Shown here: positions 1 to 5,373 of the stretch, piece after piece
How positions within the stretch are numbered: position 1 is the first letter of the stretch
Layout of the letters: the number at the start of each line of letters is the position of its first letter
NCBI GenBank assembly: GCA_009779395.1
Contig: WREJ01000088.1
Span: forward strand, 1 to 5,373
Direction: 5' to 3'
DNA from: Coriobacteriia bacterium
GTDB taxonomy: Bacteria > Actinomycetota > Coriobacteriia > WRKU01 > WQUG01
Length of the DNA: 5,373 bases
Notes under the pieces: generated by a model
What the model was told of the DNA's origin: nothing
The model's input: the letters and a program-made list of their open reading frames with translations, nothing else
Databases searched by the model: none
Position numbers and translations under genes: made by a program

Positions 1-399
1 AGCAGCGATGACCCGCTGCAACACCACATTCATACGGAGTACTTCCATGTTCCGCAGCAGACGGCAGATGTCATCAATCGTGCGCGTGCACAAGGCGGTC
101 GTGTTGTTGCCGTTGGTACCACTGTTGTGCGTGCGCTTGAATCGGCGGCCGTGATGAGCGATATGAAAAGTGGCGGTCAGCTGCAACAGCAGGGTGCTGC
201 GACATCGCTCTACATTTTACCCGGCTTTCAGTTTCAGGTGGTGGACCTACTCCTCACTAATTTTCATGTACCTCGCTCGACCCTTGTTATGATGGTCAGC
301 GCCTTTGCCACACGCGAGGAAATCCTTGCTGCCTACCAAAAAGCTGTGTGCGATGGGTATCGTTTTCTCTCTTTTGGCGATGCCATGCTGATTCTGTAG
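1..399 (+). CDS. queA: tRNA preQ1 S-adenosylmethionine ribosyltransferase-isomerase, C-terminal part (5' end outside window)
   Basis: QueA transfers and rearranges the ribosyl group of S-adenosylmethionine onto preQ1 in tRNA to give epoxyqueuosine, a late step of queuosine biosynthesis in the cytoplasm. Reading frame 1 is open from the left edge to a TAG stop and gives 132 residues; the full protein is usually about 340, so more than half lies upstream. Family hallmarks visible in the fragment are the HxHTEYFHVP stretch (residues 9-18), GTTVVRALES (39-48), the LPGFQF/VDLLLTNFHVP block (73-91), STLVMMVSAFA (93-103) and the terminal YRFLSFGDAML segment. The C-terminus ends naturally on DAMLIL as in known QueA proteins, so it looks intact. 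No terminator-like hairpin follows, so transcription may continue into the gene at 490. Identification rests on remembered motifs but is very secure. Confidence 0.96.
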   Translation, partial: SSDDPLQHHIHTEYFHVPQQTADVINRARAQGGRVVAVGTTVVRALESAAVMSDMKSGGQLQQQGAATSLYILPGFQFQVVDLLLTNFHVPRSTLVMMVSAFATREEILAAYQKAVCDGYRFLSFGDAMLIL

Positions 400-454
400 T
401 TTCCCCCAGAAATCCCCTTTGATATGTGCTATTGTGGTAGTAGGACACCGCTAC

Positions 455-468
455 AAAGTGACCACTTT
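455..468. promoter_or_regulatory. 14-base inverted repeat upstream of the 128-residue gene
   Basis: AAAGTG and CACTTT form a perfect 6-base inverted repeat with a two-base centre (AC). It lies 9 bases before the ribosome binding site of the gene at 490. A short dyad like this could be a repressor operator or a weak RNA hairpin controlling ribosome access. I do not recognise it as the site of a known regulator, and a 6-base dyad can occur by chance. Confidence 0.25.
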
Positions 469-477
469 ATGAGGATT

Positions 478-483
478 GGAGGT
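478..483 (+). promoter_or_regulatory. ribosome binding site GGAGGT deciding the start at 490
   Basis: GGAGGT is a near-perfect Shine-Dalgarno sequence placed six bases before the ATG at 490. It selects that ATG over an in-frame ATG at 424, which has no comparable site and would add 22 residues of unlikely composition. Confidence 0.75.
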
Positions 484-489
484 CCCGCC

Positions 490-876
490 ATGAGCAAGGA
501 ACTAATTTTCAAAAACGACGAGGTAAAGGCTGCTTTTAACCAGGCTGTTGCAAGCTACGGAGTCGATGAAGCGCAACTGTACGAGCCACGAACGATTCGT
601 CAAATATGCATGGCGACCTCGATGCGCTATCTCTACATTCAGGAATTCGGCGAAAAACTGACAATTTACGTCCCCTTTGGCTCGGCAGAAATCAAAAACT
701 ACAAGCCAGCACTCAAGGTCAAAAAAAGCCTCGCCAACGAGCGCATCTTTCGCGACTTGCACCTGCCCATGAGCCTTGAAGTCAAAGAGGGTCTCATCAA
801 TCAGCTGTTGCAGCGTGCACAGGCAGAGGGTACTGAAGTTGTAGTGAGAGTAAAATCCTTTTACAAACCCCTATAA
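490..876 (+). CDS. hypothetical protein, 128 residues, no family recognised
   Basis: I do not recognise this protein. The ATG at 490 is chosen because GGAGGT precedes it by six bases. There is no signal peptide, membrane segment or cysteine cluster (one Cys, residue 40), so it is probably cytoplasmic. The sequence is rich in Lys and Glu and alternates helix-like stretches (residues 10-22 and 96-113) with strand-like ones (57-63 LTIYVPF and 116-122 EVVVRVK), which suggests a small mixed alpha/beta fold. Distinct segments that could anchor a search are YEPRTIRQ (31-38), ATSMRYLYIQEFGEK (42-56) and the C-terminal VRVKSFYKPL. Codon use resembles the neighbouring housekeeping gene and the frame has no interruptions, so it is very likely a real gene. 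It follows queA by 90 bases with no visible terminator between them, so co-transcription is possible, but a functional link to tRNA modification is not shown. Confidence 0.82.
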   Translation: MSKELIFKNDEVKAAFNQAVASYGVDEAQLYEPRTIRQICMATSMRYLYIQEFGEKLTIYVPFGSAEIKNYKPALKVKKSLANERIFRDLHLPMSLEVKEGLINQLLQRAQAEGTEVVVRVKSFYKPL

Positions 877-908
877 CCAGAGCGCACCAGGCGACTTAAT
901 AGTGTGAG

Positions 909-924
909 CATTTTGGGGAAAATG
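909..924. repeat. 16-base inverted repeat CATTTT-GGGG-AAAATG
   Basis: CATTTT and AAAATG are perfectly complementary across a GGGG centre, 33 bases after the stop of the 128-residue gene. The stem is AT-rich and has no following T-run, so it is a poor terminator. It sits just upstream of the promoter candidate beginning at 931, a place where an activator or repressor site could lie. The function is unknown. Confidence 0.3.
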
Positions 925-930
925 TGACTA

Positions 931-959
931 TTGCTGTTACAATATTCCCTTGTGTAAAT
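931..959 (+). promoter_or_regulatory. possible sigma-70-type promoter upstream of the surface-protein relic
   Basis: TTGCTG (931-936) resembles a -35 box. A 17-base spacer leads to GTAAAT (954-959), a weak -10 box that is preceded by TG at 951-952 in the extended -10 position. The match is partial but the spacing is ideal and the region is AT-rich. Transcription from here would enter the reading frames beginning at 1004. Confidence 0.3.
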
Positions 960-1003
960 GAACGGCACCTTTGTGTGTGAAATTATGATTTTTGCAAGTG
1001 AGG

Positions 1004-1448
1004 ATGACCATGATCGCCAGAACGTCAAAATCCCCCAGCAGAGGGCACCTTAAAAGGTCTAGTTGGAGCAGTACAGCAAACAGTGCACCTACGTCACAAC
1101 CAAACACTCATCTTTGTTGATACACATGTTGGTGCTAACTACACAGTAACAGAACAAGCTACTGCTAACTACACACCTTCTGTTGCAGTTTTAACTAACG
1201 GTCTACCCGTTGTTGTAGCACCAGCAGATACACCAAACACAGCTTTAACTGTCCCTGCACAAATACTTGGTGAATCACAGAACGCAGCAGCATTCACCAA
1301 TACACATTCTGCAACTATCGAAGCAGGACTTGATGTGGGTAACTTTGGTTCTGCACTGCTACTTGCAGCGATTGTTGCCTTGACCGTTATGGTTACTGCT
1401 ACCAGACGCGGACGCAGAGACGTACAGTTACAGGTACTGAACTACTAA
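1004..1448 (+). pseudogene. relic of a cell-surface adhesin/pilin-like protein: start codon out of frame with its C-terminal domain
   Basis: The recognisable part is in the frame ending at 1448. From about 1044 it reads GTLKGLVGAVQQT, then VHLRHNQTLIFVDT, GANYTVTEQATANYTPSV, ILGESQNAAAFTNTH, a hydrophobic segment (GSALLLAAIVALTVMVTA) and RRGRR. This is the pattern of the last isopeptide/pilin-type (Spy0128- or DUF7601-like) domain of a Gram-positive surface protein followed by its membrane anchor; no LPxTG sorting motif is visible. That frame has stops at 978, 999, 1005 and 1011, and its only usual start is a GTG at 1083 inside the domain, with no signal peptide. In a different frame, ATG at 1004 follows GTGAGGA and opens 38 codons (MTMIARTSKSPSRG...) ending at 1120; its basic beginning would suit a secreted protein's n-region. 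The simplest reading is a large internal deletion joining a gene's start to its last domain out of frame. A short GTG-started protein (121 residues) is the alternative. The codons favour A or T at the third position more than the flanking genes do. Confidence 0.6.
1133..1175 (+). repeat. 13-base direct repeat with 30-base period inside the relic
   Basis: TGCTAACTACACA occurs at 1133-1145 and again at 1163-1175. The period is exactly 30 bases, so both copies encode ANYT in the same frame (GANYTVTEQA then TANYTPSVAV). It may reflect strand duplication within the domain or chance from biased codon use. Confidence 0.55.
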
Positions 1449-1470
1449 CGTACTAGCACGATAAGGCATC

Positions 1471-1514
1471 AATCAGAGGAGCACATTCAGTGATGGACGT
1501 GCTCCTCTCTGATT
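1471..1514 (+). terminator. strong GC-rich hairpin, terminator-like but lacking a T-run
   Basis: AGAGGAGCAC (1475-1484) pairs perfectly with GTGCTCCTCT (1499-1508) around a 14-base loop. The stem continues with AATC against GATT after a two-base bulge (CT). It lies 22 bases after the stop of the relic and about 95 bases before the transporter operon. It could end transcription of the surface-protein gene or protect an mRNA end. The absence of a T-tract argues against a classical Rho-independent terminator, so an attenuator or a processing structure in the operon leader is also possible. Confidence 0.5.
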
Positions 1515-1594
1515 ACATCCCCTAGGGGGGCTTGCGGTGAAAAAGTGCTTCAGCAAAAATAGAGCATCATGTGTTAACTGCGTCTATTTTACGA

Positions 1595-1599
1595 GGGGG
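1595..1599 (+). promoter_or_regulatory. ribosome binding site deciding the start of the binding-protein gene
   Basis: GGGGG at 1595-1599, within GAGGGGGA, lies about ten bases before the ATG at 1610. It selects this ATG over an in-frame GTG at 1571, which would add 13 residues ahead of a textbook lipoprotein signal peptide. Confidence 0.65.
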
Positions 1600-1609
1600 A
1601 TCAGAAACA

Positions 1610-3190
1610 ATGAAACGAGCACTATGTCTCTTTTTGCTGGCTGTGTTTGCGCTAGCATTGCTGCTTGGCTGTGGTGGTGACAGCGAAAATGCGGCCACCG
1701 ATAGTTCGGCGAATTCAGTTATTGCCTATGTGGGGTCAAACATCTTTGACAGTTCGCTCGACCCCATCAAGGGTTCCATGCCCTATGGCTATTCCTTTGT
1801 GACAAACGCGCTTTTACGGGTAACGCCCGAGGGTAGCTATGTTGGTGACCTTGCTTACAGCTGGACGGTCAGTGACGATGCTCTGACTTATACTTTTGAC
1901 TTGCTGCCAGATATTATGTTCAGTGATGGGTCAAACTTCACCGCACACGATGTCGTTTTCACCTATCAGACCGTGATTGAACATCAGGCAGAAAACGAAG
2001 AAGTGGACCTCTCTCGCCTGGCTTATGTTACTGCCCTAAGTGACCAGGTGGTAGAGTTTGTCCTTTCAGAGCCCTATTCACCATTTTTGGATGTAACGGC
2101 AATGCAGGGCATTGTTTCTGCAGATGCCTATGACAGCGAGGCCTTTGATCGCTATCCTATTGGTACGGGTCCCTGGGTAATCGCACAATATGACCCCAAT
2201 CAACAGATTATTGTTCATCGAAATCACCACTACTTTGGGGATGCACCGCATCTGGACCAAGTTACGCTGGTAGCAATGGATGACACAACGGCTTTGGCTG
2301 CTGCTCGTTCGGGGCAGTTAGATGTAGTAAAGGTCAACCCTGCCTATTCTTTCGAAGATGTTGCTGGCATGACGATGGTACCCCTGCAGACAATGGACGT
2401 GCGCCTGCTGAGTCTGCCGGTCTTGCCTCTGCAAGAAAAAGAGGGTATGACTGTTGGCAACGATGTGACAGCAGACCCTGCTGTGCGCAAAGCTCTGTCG
2501 ATTGGCATTGACCGCCAGACGATTATCGATAATGCCCTTAATGGCATTGGTCATCCGGCTGCAGGATTTTCAGCAAAGCTGCCCTGGGCTGACTATATTC
2601 CTGTTGATGATAATCGCAAAGACGAGGCAAAAGAGATCCTTGCAGCAGCAGGCTGGATAGAAAATGACGATGGCATTCGCGAAAAAGACGGTCTGCTCTG
2701 TAGCTTTGATGTGTATGCAAGCGAAGACCGCTTTGCCCTGGTTGCTGCCCTTGCAGAAGACGCGGCGCATCTGGGAATCAAGATTGTTCCCCATTCTTCT
2801 AACTGGGGCGAGATTGCAGAAAAAATGCACACAGCAAGCATCATCTGGGGTTGGGGGCAGCAAAGCCCCACGGTGCTCTATTCGCTGTTTAGTGGCGAAG
2901 CTGCTTTGACTCCTGGTGGTTGGGATAACGCACCGACCTATATTAATCCTGCCGTTGATGCAAAAATTAACGCAGCTTTGGACGCTCGCTCGCAAGAAGA
3001 AGCCAACAAAAACTGGATTGCCGCACAGGAACTTGCGGGTAAAGACTTCCCCTATCTGTACCTGGTCAACATTGAACACACCTATTTTGTCAGGGACGGA
3101 CTGGACATCTCACCCGCTACGCAGGTTCCCCATCCCCACGGACACGGCGTTCCTGTTATCAGCAACATGAAAGACTGGAAGCGAAACTAG
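1610..3190 (+). CDS. ABC transporter substrate-binding lipoprotein, SBP_bac_5 (peptide/nickel) family
   Basis: This is the extracytoplasmic receptor of the importer encoded downstream: it binds ligand outside the membrane and hands it to the permeases. The ATG at 1610 gives 526 residues, normal for the family. A lipoprotein signal peptide is clear: MKRA, a hydrophobic core (residues 5-19) and the lipobox LLGC with Cys21 as the lipidation site, followed by a Gly/Ser/Asp/Asn-rich tether. Family blocks are FSDGSNFTAHDVVFTYQ (104-120), YPIGTGPWVI (182-191), RNHHYFGDAPHLDQV (204-218), GNDVTADPAVRKALSIGIDRQ (283-303), IIWGWGQQSPT (411-421) and NPAVDAKI (446-453). The C-terminus carries HPHGHG (508-513), a His-rich motif I recall as recurrent in one subgroup of these proteins, often annotated as nickel-type. 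The substrate cannot be read from sequence: di/oligopeptides, nickel chelates and opine-type metallophores are all known in this family. The permease gene follows after 11 bases. Confidence 0.93.
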   Translation: MKRALCLFLLAVFALALLLGCGGDSENAATDSSANSVIAYVGSNIFDSSLDPIKGSMPYGYSFVTNALLRVTPEGSYVGDLAYSWTVSDDALTYTFDLLPDIMFSDGSNFTAHDVVFTYQTVIEHQAENEEVDLSRLAYVTALSDQVVEFVLSEPYSPFLDVTAMQGIVSADAYDSEAFDRYPIGTGPWVIAQYDPNQQIIVHRNHHYFGDAPHLDQVTLVAMDDTTALAAARSGQLDVVKVNPAYSFEDVAGMTMVPLQTMDVRLLSLPVLPLQEKEGMTVGNDVTADPAVRKALSIGIDRQTIIDNALNGIGHPAAGFSAKLPWADYIPVDDNRKDEAKEILAAAGWIENDDGIREKDGLLCSFDVYASEDRFALVAALAEDAAHLGIKIVPHSSNWGEIAEKMHTASIIWGWGQQSPTVLYSLFSGEAALTPGGWDNAPTYINPAVDAKINAALDARSQEEANKNWIAAQELAGKDFPYLYLVNIEHTYFVRDGLDISPATQVPHPHGHGVPVISNMKDWKRN

Positions 3191-3201
3191 CAAGCACAGC
3201 T

Positions 3202-4194
3202 ATGAAAATATCGCCAACAGCACAGAGGGTCTTTTGGATAGTAGTGCGGATGCTGGTGCTCTTGCTTCTTGTAAGCGTGCTTGCTTTTATGCTGATTATT
3301 AACGCGCCCATTGACCCTCTTGTTGCCTATATTGGTCCAGAATCGACGCTCTCTACACAGGCTATCGCTCAGGTTGAAGAGCATTGGGGCTTGAATCAGT
3401 CACCCATTGCACGTTACTTTATTTGGATGGGCAATGTTTTGCAGGGCGATTTTGGTATGTCGATGTCTTTCAAGCGTCCCGTAATAAATGTCATTCAAGA
3501 ACGTATTATGTACTCTTTTGTGCTGATGGGGCTTGCCTGGACGCTCTCGGGCGTGCTGGGTTTTGCGATGGGTATTGCTGCGGGTTTGCGGCGTGGGGGG
3601 CTTTTTGACCGCAGCGTCAAGACCTTTTGTTTGATTGTGCAGTCTTCTCCGGCCTTTTGGATTGGACTTCTGGTCTTAAGCCTTTTTGCGGTTCATCTGG
3701 GTTGGTTTCCCCTCGGTATGGCAGTGCCGATGGGTGTGCCAGCAGCCGAGGTGACTATGTTTCACCGGATACAGCATCTAATTTTGCCCCTGATGACTCT
3801 TACGATTGTCAGTATGGGCAGAATCACAATGTTTACGCGGCAAAAACTGAGCGAGGTCATGGACAGCGACTTTATCACCTTTGCGCGCGCGCGCGGTCTG
3901 ACAGAAGGTCAGATAGTCAGACGACATGCCTGGCGCAGTGTGGCACTGCCGGCTTTGACCTTGCAATTTGCATCTTTTGCTGAACTTTTTGGTGGCATGG
4001 CTTTGGCAGAGACGGTCTTTTCTTATCCAGGAATCGGGGCAGCCACAACCGCTGCAGCACTGAATGCTGATGTGCCCTTGCTGCTGGGCATTGTGCTAAT
4101 AACGGCAGTCTTTGTCTTTTGCGGCAACTTGATTGCGAACCTGCTGTACGGTGTTGTTGACCCCCGACTAAGAGACGGTGGCTCAAGTGCCTAA
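3202..4194 (+). CDS. ABC transporter permease, DppB/NikB type
   Basis: This is one of the two membrane subunits forming the import channel. The protein has 330 residues, typical for DppB/OppB/NikB. It starts with a hydrophobic helix (about 12-33) preceded by a basic segment, then a large external loop (about 35-100) containing the usual HWGLNQSPIARYFIWMGNVLQGDFGMS stretch in shortened form. Further helices lie near 103-127, 141-165, 190-210, 250-270 and 291-317. The cytoplasmic EAA-type coupling loop that contacts the ATPase is FARARGLTEGQIVRRHAWR (227-245), ending in ALP. The conserved AETVFSYPGIG (269-279) and the final VVDPRLRDG (318-326) are both present. The ribosome binding site is weak, and the gene begins 11 bases after the binding-protein stop, so translational coupling is likely. 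Its 3' end overlaps the next gene by 17 bases. Assignment to the family is firm; the transported ligand is not known. Confidence 0.95.
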   Translation: MKISPTAQRVFWIVVRMLVLLLLVSVLAFMLIINAPIDPLVAYIGPESTLSTQAIAQVEEHWGLNQSPIARYFIWMGNVLQGDFGMSMSFKRPVINVIQERIMYSFVLMGLAWTLSGVLGFAMGIAAGLRRGGLFDRSVKTFCLIVQSSPAFWIGLLVLSLFAVHLGWFPLGMAVPMGVPAAEVTMFHRIQHLILPLMTLTIVSMGRITMFTRQKLSEVMDSDFITFARARGLTEGQIVRRHAWRSVALPALTLQFASFAELFGGMALAETVFSYPGIGAATTAAALNADVPLLLGIVLITAVFVFCGNLIANLLYGVVDPRLRDGGSSA

Positions 4195-5083
4195 GCAAGC
4201 GCCCAGACAAATGCTGAGGCAAAAGCCACGCATATCACTGACGCCGCGCAGTAAGGGTTCAACACGCCTCAACACACGCACGCGTCTGGTGATTGCCGTC
4301 AGTGTTGCAGCTACGTATCTGCTGGGTGTTTTTATCTGGGGCTGGTTTTTAGACCCCTCATCGTATGCCGTACATTTTGAAAGCCAGTTTATTCCCCCTT
4401 CTTGGGGACATATTTTTGGCACCGATTTTATGGGCAGAGACATGTTTTTTCGCAGTCTGAAGGGGCTCTCTAACAGTATGCTTATAGGCCTACTTGCTTC
4501 CCTTATTAGCTCGGCAATTGCGCTGGCTTTTGGTACTGCTTCGGCACTTTTTGGCGGTAAAGTTGACAAGCTTGTCCTGCTGGCTGTTGACTGTTGCATG
4601 GGTCTGCCACACCTTGTTCTGGTCATCCTTATCTCGGTTGCTTTAGGTGGGGGAGCAACGGGCGTCATGCTAGGCGTAGCCCTGACACACTGGCCAGAAC
4701 TGACGCGTATTGTGCGCGCCGAAGTACTGCAACTGCGCGAAGCCTGGTACGTCAAAGCGTCCTACAAAATGGGTAAGTCGCGCCTGTATGTTGCTGCAAA
4801 ACACATCGTTCCTCACGTTATTCCCGTCTATATTGTGGGTTTGGTGTTGTTATTTCCCCACGCGATTATGCACGAGGCTGCCGTAACCTTTTTGGGCTTT
4901 GGCTTGCCCGCAGAAACGCCTGCAATTGGTGTCATCCTGTCCGAGGCAATGCGCCACATCGCTACGGGTAAATGGTGGCTGGCGCTGTTTCCTGGACTGC
5001 TGCTGATTGTTGCGGTGCTGCTGTTTGACACCATTGGCGAAAACCTCAAACGCCTCTTAAATCCAGCGAGTGCCCATGAATAA
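4178..5083 (+). CDS. ABC transporter permease, DppC/NikC type
   Basis: This is the second membrane subunit, pairing with the permease just upstream. The GTG start at 4178 gives 301 residues and overlaps the previous gene by 17 bases; AAGAGA at 4169-4174 is a modest ribosome binding site. A GTG at 4187, preceded by GGTGG, is an almost equally good start and would shorten the protein by three residues. Family signatures are IFGTDFMGRDMFFRSLKG (79-96), the EAA coupling loop around YVKASYKMGKSRLYVAAKHIVP (191-212) and HEAAVTFLGFGLPAETPAIGV (232-252). The end DTIGENLKRLLNP (284-296) is also typical. Helices lie near 36-57, 100-125, 133-157, 212-231 and 265-285. The first 36 residues are unusual: ten Lys or Arg and no Asp or Glu, a long positively charged cytoplasmic tail. 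The stop overlaps the ATPase start by 8 bases. Confidence 0.94.
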   Translation: MAQVPKQAPRQMLRQKPRISLTPRSKGSTRLNTRTRLVIAVSVAATYLLGVFIWGWFLDPSSYAVHFESQFIPPSWGHIFGTDFMGRDMFFRSLKGLSNSMLIGLLASLISSAIALAFGTASALFGGKVDKLVLLAVDCCMGLPHLVLVILISVALGGGATGVMLGVALTHWPELTRIVRAEVLQLREAWYVKASYKMGKSRLYVAAKHIVPHVIPVYIVGLVLLFPHAIMHEAAVTFLGFGLPAETPAIGVILSEAMRHIATGKWWLALFPGLLLIVAVLLFDTIGENLKRLLNPASAHE

Positions 5084-5373
5084 GCAGCCAGGCGTACCTG
5101 CCTATGCGGCGGAGTACGTCCATTTGGGGGATCGTGACCACCACCATCAGCATGCCGTCATACTCGACGTTGCCGACCTTTCGGTGTCTTTCAATCGCTA
5201 CAATGAGGGACTTGGCCAAAGCATGTTGACGCTTATCAGTAACCTTAATGTGCGTGTTCGCGAGGGTGAAATACTGACCCTGGTGGGCTCTAGCGGGTCG
5301 GGAAAAAGCTTGCTTGCTCATGCCATATTGGGCATACTTGCGGGCAATGCACAGGTTAGCGGTACAATCAGCT
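5076..5373 (+). CDS. ABC transporter ATP-binding protein, DppD/NikD type, N-terminal part (3' end outside window)
   Basis: This is the first ATPase of the importer, hydrolysing ATP at the cytoplasmic face of the two permeases. Ninety-nine residues are visible of a protein usually about 320-350 long. The ATG lies inside the end of the upstream gene (ATGAATAA overlap), which implies translational coupling; only a weak GCGAG precedes it. The ABC core begins near residue 29 (ILDVADLSVSF), followed by VREGEILTLVG and the Walker A motif GSSGSGKS (71-78). Next come LLAHAILGIL (79-88) and the start of the beta strand after it. The Q-loop, LSGGQ signature and Walker B lie beyond the edge. Residues 1-28 form an extension before the usual start, containing a histidine cluster (DHHHQH, 21-26). 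The choice between peptide and metal import cannot be made from this fragment. A partner ATPase of the DppF/NikE type is expected downstream. Confidence 0.94.
   Translation, partial: MNKQPGVPAYAAEYVHLGDRDHHHQHAVILDVADLSVSFNRYNEGLGQSMLTLISNLNVRVREGEILTLVGSSGSGKSLLAHAILGILAGNAQVSGTIS

Noticed and set aside
419..446. TTGATA as a -35 box for the unknown gene
   Set aside because: The -35 box is good, but no acceptable -10 box lies 16-18 bases downstream (best is TAGGAC). TATTGT at 430 has no -35 partner.
424..489. Longer version of the 128-residue protein starting at ATG 424
   Set aside because: No ribosome binding site precedes it, the extra residues are not protein-like, and GGAGGT points to the ATG at 490.
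1532..1560. TTGCGG - 17 bases - AAAAAT as promoter of the transporter operon
   Set aside because: Only three and four of six positions match the consensus boxes. The operon promoter probably lies in 1449-1590, but I cannot locate it with confidence.
1571..1609. GTG at 1571 as start of the binding protein
   Set aside because: It would place 13 residues before a classical lipoprotein signal peptide, and the GA-rich ribosome binding site serves ATG 1610.
2570..3079. 169-codon open frame on the minus strand
   Set aside because: It lies opposite the well-conserved binding-protein gene, has no recognisable motif, and mirrors the codon pattern of the real gene.
3883..3895. Alternating GC run as a Z-DNA or slippage element
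   Set aside because: It encodes the conserved Ala-Arg-Ala-Arg of the permease coupling loop, so codon choice explains it.
4183..4755. 190-codon open frame on the minus strand
   Set aside because: It is antisense to the second permease, has low-complexity composition and no family features, and is a shadow frame.

Overview
This is bacterial DNA of balanced base composition in which every recognisable gene is on the + strand. The 3' end of the tRNA-modification gene queA opens the window and a dipeptide/nickel-type ABC importer operon fills the second half. The source cannot be fixed from the sequence. A surface-protein relic whose C-terminal adhesin domain is followed by a membrane helix and RRGRR, next to a large SBP_bac_5 importer, reminds me of host-associated Coriobacteriia (Actinomycetota) of moderate GC. 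That is an impression of style, not a proof.

Layout. 1-399: the last 132 codons of queA, entering from the left edge. 490-876: a 128-residue cytoplasmic-looking protein of unknown function with a strong ribosome binding site, 90 bases after queA. 877-1003: non-coding, with a short inverted repeat and a possible promoter. 1004-1448: what looks like a decayed cell-surface protein. A start codon with a ribosome binding site opens a 38-codon frame that does not match the frame of the recognisable adhesin-like C-terminal domain and membrane anchor, so most of the gene seems to have been lost. 1449-1609: non-coding, with a strong GC-rich hairpin and a CCCCTAGGGG palindrome separating the relic from the transporter.

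1610-5373: a compact operon. It encodes a lipoprotein substrate-binding protein (SBP_bac_5 family), two permeases of the DppB/NikB and DppC/NikC type, and the first 99 residues of the first ATPase (DppD/NikD type), which runs off the right edge. The genes are 11 bases apart or overlap by 17 and 8 bases, so they are probably co-transcribed and translationally coupled. The second ATPase (DppF/NikE type) expected in such operons would lie beyond the window. The lipoprotein captures the ligand outside the membrane, the two permeases form the channel, and the ATPases drive import. The ligand may be a peptide, an opine-like metallophore or a metal chelate such as nickel. The histidine-rich C-terminal motif of the binding protein makes metal worth testing.

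I see no tRNA or rRNA gene, CRISPR array, insertion sequence or phage gene. I found no convincing evidence of a wholly new system. The most unusual parts are the out-of-frame surface-protein relic and the unrecognised 128-residue protein.
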